This document shows, piece after piece, positions 1-8,159 of a DNA stretch of 28,888 bases. Position 1 is the first letter of the stretch, and each line of letters starts with the position of its first letter. The stretch comes from Aalborgiella sp031390045 (GTDB lineage Bacteria > Pseudomonadota > Gammaproteobacteria > Burkholderiales > Burkholderiaceae_C), in NCBI GenBank assembly GCA_031390045.1, contig JANMTB010000124.1, positions 1-28,888 on the forward strand. Reading direction: 5' to 3'. The translations under genes were made by a program, and so were the position numbers. The notes below the pieces were generated by a model. That model worked only from the letters and a program-made list of their open reading frames with translations. It did not search any database and had not been told where the DNA came from.

Positions 1-1040
1 CTGTTGCCGTCGGACAGCTCCAGTTTCACCATCTCTTGCGTCATGTTGCTGAGCGCGTCGATGAGGTAGGTGACGTTGAAACCGATTTCGATCTCGTCGC
101 CGCTGTAGTCGATGTCTAGTTCGTCCACGGCTTCTTCCTGCTCGGCATTGTTACTTGCTACGCGCAGGGTGCCTGGCTCGATGTTCAGGCGCACGCCTTT
201 GAACTTGTCGCTGGTCAATATCGCGGTGCGCTGCAGCGATGCCAAGAAAGGCACACGGCCCAAGACGATGGCGTTTTTGTGGTTTTTCGGGATGACGCGG
301 TTGTAGTCGGGGAACTTGCCTTCAACCAGCTTGGTCACAAAGTCCATGCCTTCAAAGCTGAACTTGGCTTGGTTGGCGGCGAACTGGAACTCGATCGCGC
401 CTTCTTTGTCGCTGAGCAAACGCTGCATTTCAATGACGGTTTTGCGTGGCAGGATGACTTCTTGTTTGGGCACTTCAACATCTAAAGTGGCTGTCGCAAA
501 CGCCAAACGGTGACCGTCGGTGGCGACGATGCTGAGCTGCTTGCCTTCGGCGACGAACAAAATGCCGTTGAGGTAGTAGCGGATGTCGTGCACCGCCATG
601 GCAAAAGCGACCTGGCCTAGCAAGTCTTTCAACACCTTTTGCGGCACGCTGAAGGCGGGGCCGAGGTTGGCAGATTCTTGCACGAGGGGAAAGTCTTCAG
701 CCGGCAACGTTTGCAGGGTGAATTTGCTCTTGCCGCCTTTCAAAATCAGCTTAGACGCGCTGGATTCTAAAGAGACCGTTTGATCGCTAGGCATGGTGCG
801 CAAGATGTCGATGACTTTGCGTGCGCCCACCGTGGTGGTGAAGTCGCCGCTGTCGCCGTCAAACTCAGCACTGGTGCGGATTTGGATTTCCAAGTCGCTG
901 GTGGTGAGTTGGATTTTGTTGCCGGTTTTGCGGATCAAAACATTGGCCAAAATCGGCAAGGTGTGACGCCGTTCAACGATGCCAGCAACTGATTGCAGTG
1001 CCGTTAAAACAGTGTTTTGTGTTGCCTTGAGAACGATCAT
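1..1040 (-). CDS. dnaN: DNA polymerase III beta sliding clamp, 3' end outside window
   Basis: This is the ring-shaped processivity clamp that tethers DNA polymerase III to DNA. Reading the minus strand from the ATG at 1038-1040 gives about 346 residues without a stop, starting MIVLKATQNTVLTALQSVAG and continuing through the clamp motifs TLPILANVLI, TLPAEDFPLV, ATDGHRLAFA and FPDYNRVIP. The family is usually about 367 residues, so roughly 20 C-terminal residues, including the MPMR-like end, lie beyond position 1. It follows dnaA on the same strand after an 88-bp gap, the usual dnaA-dnaN order. Minus-strand GAGGCAAAC just before the ATG supplies a ribosome-binding site. Only the C-terminus is unseen. 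Confidence 0.97.
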   Translation of the reverse strand, partial: MIVLKATQNTVLTALQSVAGIVERRHTLPILANVLIRKTGNKIQLTTSDLEIQIRTSAEFDGDSGDFTTTVGARKVIDILRTMPSDQTVSLESSASKLILKGGKSKFTLQTLPAEDFPLVQESANLGPAFSVPQKVLKDLLGQVAFAMAVHDIRYYLNGILFVAEGKQLSIVATDGHRLAFATATLDVEVPKQEVILPRKTVIEMQRLLSDKEGAIEFQFAANQAKFSFEGMDFVTKLVEGKFPDYNRVIPKNHKNAIVLGRVPFLASLQRTAILTSDKFKGVRLNIEPGTLRVASNNAEQEEAVDELDIDYSGDEIEIGFNVTYLIDALSNMTQEMVKLELSDGN

Positions 1041-1128
1041 GTTTGCCTCTTTTAAATTCTTTTACATTTAACTAACTATTTTAACCTTTTACTACCTCTA
1101 AACCTGTCTTTTTAGTTTCACAAAACAG

Positions 1129-2592
1129 CTAGCCTTTGAGGGTTTGCTCTAGGACATGCAGTTGTTGGTTCAACTCACTCAAAAGCTGCCTCTCAGCCGT
1201 CATTTTTCGCACCGCATGTAACACCGTGGTGTGGTCGCGGCCGCCAAACAATTCACCGATTTCAGGCAGGCTTTTTTGCGTCAATTCTTTGGCCAAGTAC
1301 ATCGCAATCTGGCGTGGCCGCGCAATGCTGGCGGGGCGCTTTTTGGAGTACATGTCGGCGATTTTGATTTTGTAATAGTCGGCAACGGTTTTTTGGATGT
1401 TTTCAACCGAAATTTGGCGGTTTTGGATGGACAGCAAGTCACGCAGCGCTTCTCGCGCCAAGGCAATCGAGATGTCTTTTTGGTTGAAGCGAGAATAAGC
1501 CAAGATTTTACGCAAAGCGCCTTCCAGCTCGCGCACGTTGGAGCGCACGTTTTTGGCGACGAAAAAGGCGACTTCTTCGGGCATCTCGGTGCCTTCGGCC
1601 TTGGCTTTGTTGATCAAAATCGCGACCCGCATTTCTAGCTCGGGCGGCTCGATGGCCACCGTCAAACCTGAGTCGAAGCGCGAGACCAGACGTTCGTGGA
1701 TGTCGGCCAAGCCTTTGGGGTAAGTGTCGCTGGTCATGACCAAGTGCGATTTGCGGGCTAACAGGGCCTCAAACGCGTTGAAAAACTCTTCCTGCGTGCG
1801 CTCTTTGTTGGCGAAGAACTGCACATCGTCGATCAGTAGCAAATCCAGCGAGTGGTAACGCTCTTTGAATTCGTCAAAGGTTTTGCGCTGGTAGGCCTTA
1901 ACCACGTCGGTGACGAACTGCTCGGCGTGGATGTACAGCACTTTCGCGTTGGGGCGATCTTGCAGCAAGCGGTTGCCAATAGCGTGCATCAAATGCGTTT
2001 TGCCCAAGCCCACACCACCGTAGATAAAGAGCGGGTTGTACAGCTGGCCAGGCGTGCCAGAGACGTGCAAGGCGGCCGCGCGTGCCATGCGGTTGGCCGT
2101 GCCTTCGATCAGTGCGTCAAACGTCAATGCAGTGTTCAGGCGCGGTTTGTTGCCCATGATGCCGTTGGTGGCGCTGGCACCACTGTCGGCCACCATGTCG
2201 ATGGGTTCTGTGACGCTGCCAAATTCGGCATTTTTCACATCCATCGTGGTTCTAGCTGGCGCTTCACGCTGCATCAAGGCCAGCTCCAAAGCGATGGGTT
2301 GGCCGTACATTTTTTCAAGCAACACGCTGATGCGGCTGGCGTATTGCGCGCGCACCCAGTCGAGCTTGAAGCGGTTGGCTATGAAGATGGTGACTTTGGA
2401 CAAGTCGTTGCTGCTTTGCACGACCAGCGGTTTGATCCAAGTGTTGAATTGCTGCTCAGGCATCTCTTGCGCCAGCACGTCCATACAGGCTTGCCACAGG
2501 CTTTGGCTGAGGGCTTGGTCGTCGTCTATGTGAGAGGTGTTGCCAGCTGCGGGGGTGCTAGTTACTAGGGGAGAGTTGCTGGCCGGTGTCAT
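1129..2592 (-). CDS. dnaA: Chromosomal replication initiator DnaA
   Basis: DnaA binds DnaA boxes at oriC, melts the duplex and loads the helicase; it also controls its own transcription. The protein has the N-terminal helicase-loading domain (LWQACMDVLAQEMPEQQFNTW), a variable linker, the AAA+ core with Walker A GGVGLGKTH (about residues 192-200) and Walker B LLLIDDVQFF, and the C-terminal DNA-binding signature GRDHTTVLHAVRKM. From the ATG at 2592 it has 487 residues. The frame stays open to a TTG at 2664, which would add 24 residues (starting MQENIEKYPQ). I prefer the ATG because relatives begin just ahead of the LWQAC segment and the extension runs over a DnaA-box-like site. Neither start has a good Shine-Dalgarno, so the start is the uncertain part. 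Confidence 0.97.
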   Translation of the reverse strand: MTPASNSPLVTSTPAAGNTSHIDDDQALSQSLWQACMDVLAQEMPEQQFNTWIKPLVVQSSNDLSKVTIFIANRFKLDWVRAQYASRISVLLEKMYGQPIALELALMQREAPARTTMDVKNAEFGSVTEPIDMVADSGASATNGIMGNKPRLNTALTFDALIEGTANRMARAAALHVSGTPGQLYNPLFIYGGVGLGKTHLMHAIGNRLLQDRPNAKVLYIHAEQFVTDVVKAYQRKTFDEFKERYHSLDLLLIDDVQFFANKERTQEEFFNAFEALLARKSHLVMTSDTYPKGLADIHERLVSRFDSGLTVAIEPPELEMRVAILINKAKAEGTEMPEEVAFFVAKNVRSNVRELEGALRKILAYSRFNQKDISIALAREALRDLLSIQNRQISVENIQKTVADYYKIKIADMYSKKRPASIARPRQIAMYLAKELTQKSLPEIGELFGGRDHTTVLHAVRKMTAERQLLSELNQQLHVLEQTLKG

Positions 2593-2766
2593 GTGCTCAT
2601 TATGCGGTGGTTTTGTGCAGTTTTGGGGTGCTAGCTGTGGATATTTTTCTATATTTTCCTGCAATTAAGCGACTTATCCCCTGTTTATCCACAAGTTTTG
2701 TGTCACTGTTTGCGCGTAAAGTTTGGCATGTTGTAAAATAACTTTAGTCCTTTTGAAAGAAATACC
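2593..2766. promoter_or_regulatory. Candidate oriC / dnaA regulatory region with DnaA boxes
   Basis: The gap between dnaA and the divergent small gene holds a perfect DnaA box TTATCCACA on the plus strand at 2685-2693, a one-mismatch box on the minus strand (TGTGGATAT read on plus, 2636-2644), and a weaker TTATCCCCT at 2674-2682. An AT-rich tract at 2641-2659 could serve as an unwinding element. Such clusters next to dnaA usually mark the origin or the DnaA autoregulatory site. The region is short for a full origin, so it may be only part of oriC or only an autoregulatory promoter. Confidence 0.55.
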
Positions 2767-2928
2767 ATGTCTAGCCATTCAAACCACTCGCCTTCTGCCA
2801 ATTCTCATGCTGACGACCACCCGATGGATGTGGTTGAAAGCGTTGTGCACAAGATGCCGTATGTTCTGCCGATTGCCGGTGCGGTGTTGATATTTCTGCT
2901 GGCTTTCATCGCCGTCTATATGGCATAA
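2767..2928 (+). CDS. Small single-pass membrane protein, function unknown
   Basis: A 53-residue reading frame starts at ATG 2767 and stops at TAA 2926-2928. Upstream GAAAGA at 6-11 bases from the ATG is a plausible ribosome-binding site. The first half is polar and rich in Ser, His and Asn (MSSHSNHSPSANSHADDHPM). The second half is a clear transmembrane helix, about residues 33-52 (VLPIAGAVLIFLLAFIAVYM), ending at the C-terminus, so the likely topology is N-terminus in the cytoplasm with a C-terminal anchor. It is divergent from dnaA and shares the intergenic region with the DnaA boxes. I do not recognise the family. Support comes from the ribosome-binding site, the clean hydrophobic segment and the lack of any competing gene. 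Confidence 0.65.
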   Translation: MSSHSNHSPSANSHADDHPMDVVESVVHKMPYVLPIAGAVLIFLLAFIAVYMA

Positions 2929-2967
2929 ACGCGCAATTTCTTTAAAAAAATAAGATAAATTCGGCGT

Positions 2968-3012
2968 TAGCCGACGTGTTTGCTGCTTAAACTGCTCTTA
3001 AATATATAGCAA
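2968..3012 (+). repeat. 45-bp interspersed element, copy 1
   Basis: This is a gap-free 45-bp match to copies at 10390, 12912, 17250 and 18896. It matches the 17250 copy at 35 of 45 positions and the 10390 copy at 33 of 45 (hand counts). It begins TAGCCGACGT, forming a small CGGC...GCCG hairpin with the bases just before it, and ends in an AT-rich stretch closing ATATAGCAA. It lies 28 bp beyond the modC stop codon, between modC and the small membrane-protein gene. Confidence 0.8.
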
Positions 3013-3040
3013 GCCGCACTATAATGCTGCTTTTACAAGT

Positions 3041-4201
3041 TCATGAAGGCAAAGCGCGCATCGGCATGATGTGTATGCTGTGCGGCGGCATATGTACCCA
3101 AACGGTGGTGTTTTGACCGTTTCCAACACCCACACCCAAGCTTCGCACCTGCGCGCTAGACAGCGTTAAGGTCAAGCGTACCGTCTCCAGTCTAGGCCAT
3201 CCCAGCGGTGCCAAGGTGCAAATACTGGTTTCCCCGAGTGACAAAACTTCTAAAAACTGGCAACGCAATGTGTTTGCGGATAGACTTTGTTCACAGCTTC
3301 TTTCCTTTTCAGTCACTTTGCTGACATCTAAGTGCTCTGCAGCCAAGACCCAGCTGACTTGGGTAGCATTTTCTAGCTTGTTCTTGTCGATAACATTGAG
3401 TTTGCAACCTTGCCAATCAAGCTGGCCATAGCCGGCTGGGTCGGTTGCCGTATTTTTATAAAACCGGCCAGTGAAGTGGTTTTGAATACCGACCAACTCG
3501 GCTACGCGGGCGTTGCGGGGGCGGCTAAAAATTTGCTCGGGCGTGCCGCTTTGCAATGTGTCGCCCGCGTCCAAAATCACCACACGGTCGGCCAAACGTC
3601 GCGCCTCAAACAAATCATGTGTCACTAAAACCATGGGCGTGGAGACGCTGTTACGCAAATTGGCCAACTCGCGGTACAAGCTGATGCGGCTGGGCGCGTC
3701 AACGGCGGAAAAGGGCTCGTCCAACAGCAGCACGGCGGGGTTGCGTGCCAGCGCTCGGGCCAAGGCGACACGCTGCTGTTGACCTCCCGAGAGTTCACTG
3801 GGCAAGCGGTGCTCTAAACCTGCCAAGCCTAGCCGTTTTACAGCGTCATTTATCGCTGTAGATGAGGTATTATGTGCTGATATAGCTATATTTTCAATAG
3901 CAGATAAATGAGGAAACAAGGCATAATTTTGAAACACCAAGCCGACGCGGCGCTGTTGCGGTGAGAGGTTGGTGTGATGTTTTGATTCGGCAGAGCGCTC
4001 AAACCAAACCGCATTACCCACCGTGATTTGGCCGCACAAGGTTGGCGTTTTGAGGAGTCCTGCAATCGCCCGCAACACGCTGGTTTTGCCGCTACCCGAG
4101 GGGCCGACGAGTGCGACCAACTCACCCGGGGCGCAGTCGAACTGCACATTCAGGTGCATCGGCGCAGCGTTGGTCAGCCGAACACTGAGCTTGTTCGTCA
4201 T
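3041..4201 (-). CDS. modC: Molybdate ABC transporter ATP-binding protein
   Basis: This is the ATPase that drives molybdate uptake through ModB. It has Walker A GPSGSGKT (residues 33-40), Q-loop Gln91, the signature LSGGQ (137-141), Walker B VLLLDEP (157-163) and switch His195. A C-terminal region follows with TOBE-like features (LRCQFLEVLSLGET), typical of ModC-type oxyanion transporters. At 386 residues it is slightly longer than usual. The ATG overlaps the modB stop codon as ATGA at 4198-4201, so the two are translationally coupled. The context of a molybdenum hydroxylase and XdhC supports molybdate rather than sulfate or iron as substrate. Residues 100-115 are encoded by an AT-rich patch with three ATA codons that resembles the 45-bp repeat family. 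Confidence 0.88.
   Translation of the reverse strand: MTNKLSVRLTNAAPMHLNVQFDCAPGELVALVGPSGSGKTSVLRAIAGLLKTPTLCGQITVGNAVWFERSAESKHHTNLSPQQRRVGLVFQNYALFPHLSAIENIAISAHNTSSTAINDAVKRLGLAGLEHRLPSELSGGQQQRVALARALARNPAVLLLDEPFSAVDAPSRISLYRELANLRNSVSTPMVLVTHDLFEARRLADRVVILDAGDTLQSGTPEQIFSRPRNARVAELVGIQNHFTGRFYKNTATDPAGYGQLDWQGCKLNVIDKNKLENATQVSWVLAAEHLDVSKVTEKERSCEQSLSANTLRCQFLEVLSLGETSICTLAPLGWPRLETVRLTLTLSSAQVRSLGVGVGNGQNTTVWVHMPPHSIHIMPMRALPS
3859..3903 (+). repeat. Possible diverged 45-bp element inside modC
   Basis: The segment aligns without gaps in the same register as the family: 28 of 45 positions match the 17250 copy and 29 of 45 match the 12912 copy (hand counts). It keeps the GCTAT...ATAGC stem of the 3' hairpin (ATAGCTATATTTTCAATAGC). 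It falls in the modC reading frame at residues 100-115. The similarity is weak and AT-rich. By recall, the protein is no longer than E. coli ModC across this segment, so this may be convergence rather than insertion. Confidence 0.4.
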
Positions 4202-4878
4202 GTTTTCATGCGCTTGTTGTTTTTGCTAAATCGATCGGCTGCAAACACCATCGCCAATGCCACGAGTGAAAAAACCACCAATGCCAAGGACATGATGTGT
4301 GCGCCGCTGGCATCGAAGGCTTGCACGCGGTCATAAATAGCGACGGACAGGGTCTTGGTTTCGCCCGAAATCGCGCCACCCACCATCAGCACCACGCCAA
4401 ACTCTCCCAGCGTGTGCGCCATGGTCAACGCCACACCCGCCAGCAAACCTGGCCAAGCCAATGGCAGCTCAATCTTCCAAAACGTGCGCCAAGTGGATAG
4501 ACCCGAGACCCAAGCCGCTTCGCGCAGGTTGTGTGGAATACTGGCAAAAGCGCGCTGAATCGGCTGCACCATGAAGGGCAGATTGACCAACACACTGGCG
4601 AACAGCAAGCCTTCAAAGCTGAAAACGAGGTGTAAGTTGAGGTGTTGCGCCAGCCATGCACCCACGGTTGAGTTTTGTCCGAAGGCGGTGAGCAGGTAAA
4701 AGCCGATCACTGTGGGCGGTAGCAGCAAAGGCAGCGTAACGAGTGCTTCAAGCAGTGGTTTGCCTCGCCAAGTCGTCGTCGCCAACCAGCGCGCCAAAGC
4801 AATGCCAAGGGGCAACAGCAGTAAAGCGGTTAAAAAAGCGAGTAGTAAAGAGGTGCGTGCCGCTGGCCAATCCATCAT
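4198..4878 (-). CDS. modB: Molybdate ABC transporter permease
   Basis: This is an inner-membrane channel subunit that passes molybdate delivered by a periplasmic binding protein. It has 226 residues with about five hydrophobic segments, the conserved permease loop EAAWVSGLSTWRTFWKIELP that docks on the ATPase, and the ModB-typical GEFGVVLMVGG near the end. It begins ATGATGG at 4878, 16 bp after the xdhC-like gene, and overlaps modC by 4 bp. No modA for the periplasmic binding protein lies beside it, although modA is normally the first gene of a mod operon. It is presumably transcribed with the molybdenum enzyme upstream. Confidence 0.9.
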   Translation of the reverse strand: MMDWPAARTSLLLAFLTALLLLPLGIALARWLATTTWRGKPLLEALVTLPLLLPPTVIGFYLLTAFGQNSTVGAWLAQHLNLHLVFSFEGLLFASVLVNLPFMVQPIQRAFASIPHNLREAAWVSGLSTWRTFWKIELPLAWPGLLAGVALTMAHTLGEFGVVLMVGGAISGETKTLSVAIYDRVQAFDASGAHIMSLALVVFSLVALAMVFAADRFSKNNKRMKT

Positions 4879-4894
4879 TGGATGATAAGGGAAA

Positions 4895-5923
4895 TTACCC
4901 TTCGACAGGCTCTGGGCGAACGGGGGTGTTTGCGCTGTTTTCGGTTTTGGCAGTCGTTGAAACGAGTGTGTTTTTCACAGCAATGATTTGCGCCAAGATC
5001 GACACCGCAATTTCAGCAGGTGTTTTGGCGTTGATGGCTAAACCGACGGGACCGTATAGGCGCTCAAGTTGCTGCGCCGTCATGTCGAAGTGCTCCATCA
5101 TGCGTTCTTTGCGTGTGGCTTGGTTGCGCTTGGAGCCGAGTGCGCCCACGTAGAACGCATCGGATTGCAGCGCTTCCATGAGCGCCATGTCGTCAAGCTT
5201 CGCGTCGTGGGTGAGGGCGACGATGGCGGTGTGCGCATCGGGCTGCAGCTCGCGCACCACGTCGTCGGGCATGCCAGAGACGCGGGTGGCGCCGACTTGG
5301 GCTGGGTCAAATGCGTATTCTTCACGCGGATCGCAAACCAGCACTTCAAAATCTAACAAAATCGCCATGCTGGCAACCGCTTGGCTGAGCTGGCCAGCAC
5401 CTATCAGCAAGAGCCGCCATTTCGGGCCGAACAGGGTGGTCAAGCTCAAGCCGTCAAAGACCATGGCTTGGTCACGTGTGGCGTCTGCTAAGGTCACCAA
5501 ACCCGTCGATAAATTCAAGGTACGGGCGACGAGTTGGTGCGCTGTTGTTCGCGCTAAAACTTGTTCTATCCACGCCACATCGTGCACCGGCTCTTGCACC
5601 AAGCGCAGCGTGCCACCGCAGGGAAGGCCGAACCGGGCGGCTTCGTCTTTGGTCACGCCGTAAGCGATCATGCCGGGCTTTTCGTTGCTGACAATTTTGC
5701 GGCTTGTTTTGAATGCTTCTTTGGTGCGCGCTATCAAATCGTCTTCAATACAACCGCCGGACACTGAGCCGCTGACCATGCCGTCATCTCGCACAGCGAG
5801 TAAAGCACCGGGCGGCCTGGGGGCACTGCCCCAAGTTTCCACGACGGTGACGAGCGTGACTTTGTGACCAGCGCGTCGCCACGCCAGCACATCGTTGAGA
5901 ACCCGCAAGTCTAGGCTTTCCAT
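4895..5923 (-). CDS. XdhC/CoxI-family molybdenum cofactor chaperone
   Basis: XdhC-type proteins bind molybdenum cofactor, protect it while it is modified, and insert it into hydroxylases of the xanthine dehydrogenase family; PaoD is the counterpart for the periplasmic E. coli enzyme PaoABC. The N-terminal domain carries VETWGSAPRPPGALLAV and SGSVSGGCIEDDL. The C-terminal Rossmann domain carries LLIGAGQLSQAVASMA and THDAKLDDMALMEAL followed by YVGALGSKRN. It sits 50 bp after the large hydroxylase subunit and 16 bp before modB, which fits a dedicated maturation factor. The last residues, PVRPEPVEG, are translated from a REP-like palindrome and are probably not part of the native fold. Confidence 0.92.
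   Translation of the reverse strand: MESLDLRVLNDVLAWRRAGHKVTLVTVVETWGSAPRPPGALLAVRDDGMVSGSVSGGCIEDDLIARTKEAFKTSRKIVSNEKPGMIAYGVTKDEAARFGLPCGGTLRLVQEPVHDVAWIEQVLARTTAHQLVARTLNLSTGLVTLADATRDQAMVFDGLSLTTLFGPKWRLLLIGAGQLSQAVASMAILLDFEVLVCDPREEYAFDPAQVGATRVSGMPDDVVRELQPDAHTAIVALTHDAKLDDMALMEALQSDAFYVGALGSKRNQATRKERMMEHFDMTAQQLERLYGPVGLAINAKTPAEIAVSILAQIIAVKNTLVSTTAKTENSANTPVRPEPVEG
4898..4924. repeat. REP-like palindrome at the 3' end of the xdhC-like gene
   Basis: CCCTTCG at 4898-4904 pairs imperfectly with CGAACGGG at 4917-4924, with one bulged base, around a 12-base core. Sequences of this kind, translating as PVRPEPVEG or SPFDRLRANG, recur widely in genomes of Burkholderiales and some other proteobacteria (recalled knowledge, not searched). 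It overlaps the last nine codons of the upstream gene, and the stop TAA follows it directly. Confidence 0.7.
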
Positions 5924-5973
5924 GCTTTATTGTATGCAGCTGAAAAGACCTAGACTGTGAATGGGTTTGCTGG

Positions 5974-8148
5974 TTAAGCCGAGCGGATAGCGGCTGCCGT
6001 CATCGGTAGTTTGCGCACCCGCTTGCCCGTGGCTGCAAACACCGCATTGGCTATAGCAGGAGAAATCAATGCAGTGGCTGGCTCGCCAATACCGCCTGGC
6101 TTTTCTGTGCTTTTCACCAAAATGATGTCGATAGCAGGGGATTCGTTCATACGCACAACCGGGTAGTTGTTGTAGTTGGTTTCCAGAATACGACCGTCTT
6201 TCATGGTGATTTCCTGCATCAAACCCGCGCTCATGCCGAAGATGATGCTGGATTGCAGCTGTGCTTCGACCGTGTCTGGGTTGACCATTTGGCCCAAATC
6301 GGCAGCAACGGTTACTTTATGAACGACAACTTCGCCATTTTTCATGGAAATTTCGGCCACTTGTGCCATATAGGTGTCGTAACCGTCCATCAATGCGATG
6401 CCTAAGAAGCGTCCTGCCGCGCGCGGTTTGCCCCAGCCAGCTTTGTCAGCCGCAAGCTTGAGTACATTGGCAAAACGAGGGCGATTTTTCAACAAAGCCA
6501 TGCGGTAGGCGTAGGGGTCTTTGCCGGCAGCAGCCGCCATTTCGTCCATGAAGCTTTCGTTGGCAAAAGCATTCATGTTGTGGCTCACAGCGCGCCAGTA
6601 GCCCACGCGCATGCCGCTGTCGTGAATCATTAGGTCATGCTGGGCGTTGGCGAACTCGTAACCTGGGACAGCGGCTTCGGCCATGAACGGATCGAAGGTG
6701 TCTTTTGGCAGACCAAACGCGCGCTGCGTCACCGACTGTGAGCTGGCTTTGAAATGCATGGCGATAGGTGTACCAGCCGCGTCTAGACCAGCCGTGATTT
6801 GGTTAACACCCAATGGCCTGTAGTAGTCGTGCGTCATATCGTCTTCACGGCTCCACAACAGCTTGACGGGTTTACCCACGGCTTTGGAGATTTCAGCTGC
6901 TTGGATAATGAAGTCCAGCTCAATACGACGGCCAAAACCACCTCCTAAAAAGGTGGTTTTCAGGTCGATATCTTCGGGCTTGATGCCCAAAGCTCCTGCT
7001 ACCGCGCCTTGTGCGCCTTGCTGGAATTGGGTAGGGCCGATCAACAAGCATTTACCACCGACAAAGCTGGCGGTGAAGTTCATCGGCTCAAGCGCTGCAT
7101 GCGCTTGCATCGGGCTGATGTACTCTGCGCTGACGGTTTTGACAGCGGTTTTCATAGCCGCGGCCATATCGCCGACCGGCTTGCCAATAGGAATTACTTT
7201 TCCAGAGGCAGCAGCAGCGCGTGTGCCCGCCAAAACGGTGTTGTGGTCAATCTTGGCGCCAGCGCCTTCGTCCCACACAACAGTCACCGCTTTGCGCGCT
7301 TTTTGCGCTTGCCAGTAACTGGTAGCGACGACAGCGACACCGTCAGAAATCTTCACAACGTCGATGACGCCTGGCATGCCTTTGGCTTTCGAGCCATCAA
7401 AGCTGACGACTTTGCCACCGATAACTGGGCATTGCTCTAAGCTGGCGTACACCATGCCTGGTAGTTTGACGTCGATACCAAACTCTGCTGTGCCGTTGGT
7501 TTTGGCGGGCGTGTCCAACCGTTTGACGCGCTTGCCGACGATGGTGAAGTCTTTCGGGTCTTTGATGGCCACTTTTTCTGGGACTGGCAGCTTGGATGCT
7601 GCAGCCGCTAAGCTACCGTAAGTGGCTTTTTTGCCACCAGCGCCTAAAACCATGCCTTTTTCAGCGCGTAGTGTTGAGCGGTCAACTTTCCACTCTGCAG
7701 CTGCAGCGCTGATTAGCATTTCGCGCACTTGAGCACCGCCGATACGCAACTTTTCCCAGCCGTCACGTACAGAAGTTGAGCCGCCGGTGATTTGTGCGCC
7801 CAACAGCGAGTTGACGTAGACCGCTTGTGGTGGCGCAACGGCGACTTTGATTTTGCTGAGTTCGACATTCAACTCTTCAGCAATCAACATCGGCATGGAG
7901 GTGTAAACGCCTTGGCCCATTTCAGAGCGTGCGGTGATAAGTGTGATGGAGTTGTCATCCGCAATATGCACCCACGCATTGGGGGTGTACAGTGTGCCCG
8001 CAGCCATGGCCTCGGTTTTCGTGCCTGGCAGGGCAAAGCCCATGACCAAGCCGCCGGTTGCAAGCGCTGTTGTTTTGAGAAAGCTACGACGTGAGTCTGA
8101 GGCAACAGTGGTAGCGGTAGTGGAGGTGACTGTGTTTTGTGTTGTCAT
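5974..8148 (-). CDS. Molybdopterin-binding large subunit of a periplasmic aldehyde/isoquinoline oxidoreductase
   Basis: This is the large subunit of the xanthine dehydrogenase family that hydroxylates aldehydes or N-heterocycles with water as oxygen source. Its 724 residues fit the single-chain IorB type. A twin-arginine signal (SRRSFLK, arginines 20-21, then a hydrophobic stretch ending AMA near 49) predicts folded export to the periplasm. Recognisable motifs are FLGGGFGRR, the repeated molybdopterin-binding domains, and GGIGEPATALISPAIANAVF, which supplies the catalytic Glu (about 689). It follows the iron-sulfur subunit by 11 bp and precedes the XdhC chaperone. No FAD subunit or cytochrome c subunit is visible, so the electron acceptor is unknown. 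The substrate cannot be told from sequence. Confidence 0.9.
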   Translation of the reverse strand: MTTQNTVTSTTATTVASDSRRSFLKTTALATGGLVMGFALPGTKTEAMAAGTLYTPNAWVHIADDNSITLITARSEMGQGVYTSMPMLIAEELNVELSKIKVAVAPPQAVYVNSLLGAQITGGSTSVRDGWEKLRIGGAQVREMLISAAAAEWKVDRSTLRAEKGMVLGAGGKKATYGSLAAAASKLPVPEKVAIKDPKDFTIVGKRVKRLDTPAKTNGTAEFGIDVKLPGMVYASLEQCPVIGGKVVSFDGSKAKGMPGVIDVVKISDGVAVVATSYWQAQKARKAVTVVWDEGAGAKIDHNTVLAGTRAAAASGKVIPIGKPVGDMAAAMKTAVKTVSAEYISPMQAHAALEPMNFTASFVGGKCLLIGPTQFQQGAQGAVAGALGIKPEDIDLKTTFLGGGFGRRIELDFIIQAAEISKAVGKPVKLLWSREDDMTHDYYRPLGVNQITAGLDAAGTPIAMHFKASSQSVTQRAFGLPKDTFDPFMAEAAVPGYEFANAQHDLMIHDSGMRVGYWRAVSHNMNAFANESFMDEMAAAAGKDPYAYRMALLKNRPRFANVLKLAADKAGWGKPRAAGRFLGIALMDGYDTYMAQVAEISMKNGEVVVHKVTVAADLGQMVNPDTVEAQLQSSIIFGMSAGLMQEITMKDGRILETNYNNYPVVRMNESPAIDIILVKSTEKPGGIGEPATALISPAIANAVFAATGKRVRKLPMTAAAIRSA

Positions 8149-8159
8149 GATGGTGCTCC

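Noticed and set aside
1852..2568. 238-residue plus-strand reading frame opposite dnaA
   Set aside because: It is an antisense shadow of dnaA without a ribosome-binding site or domain signature.
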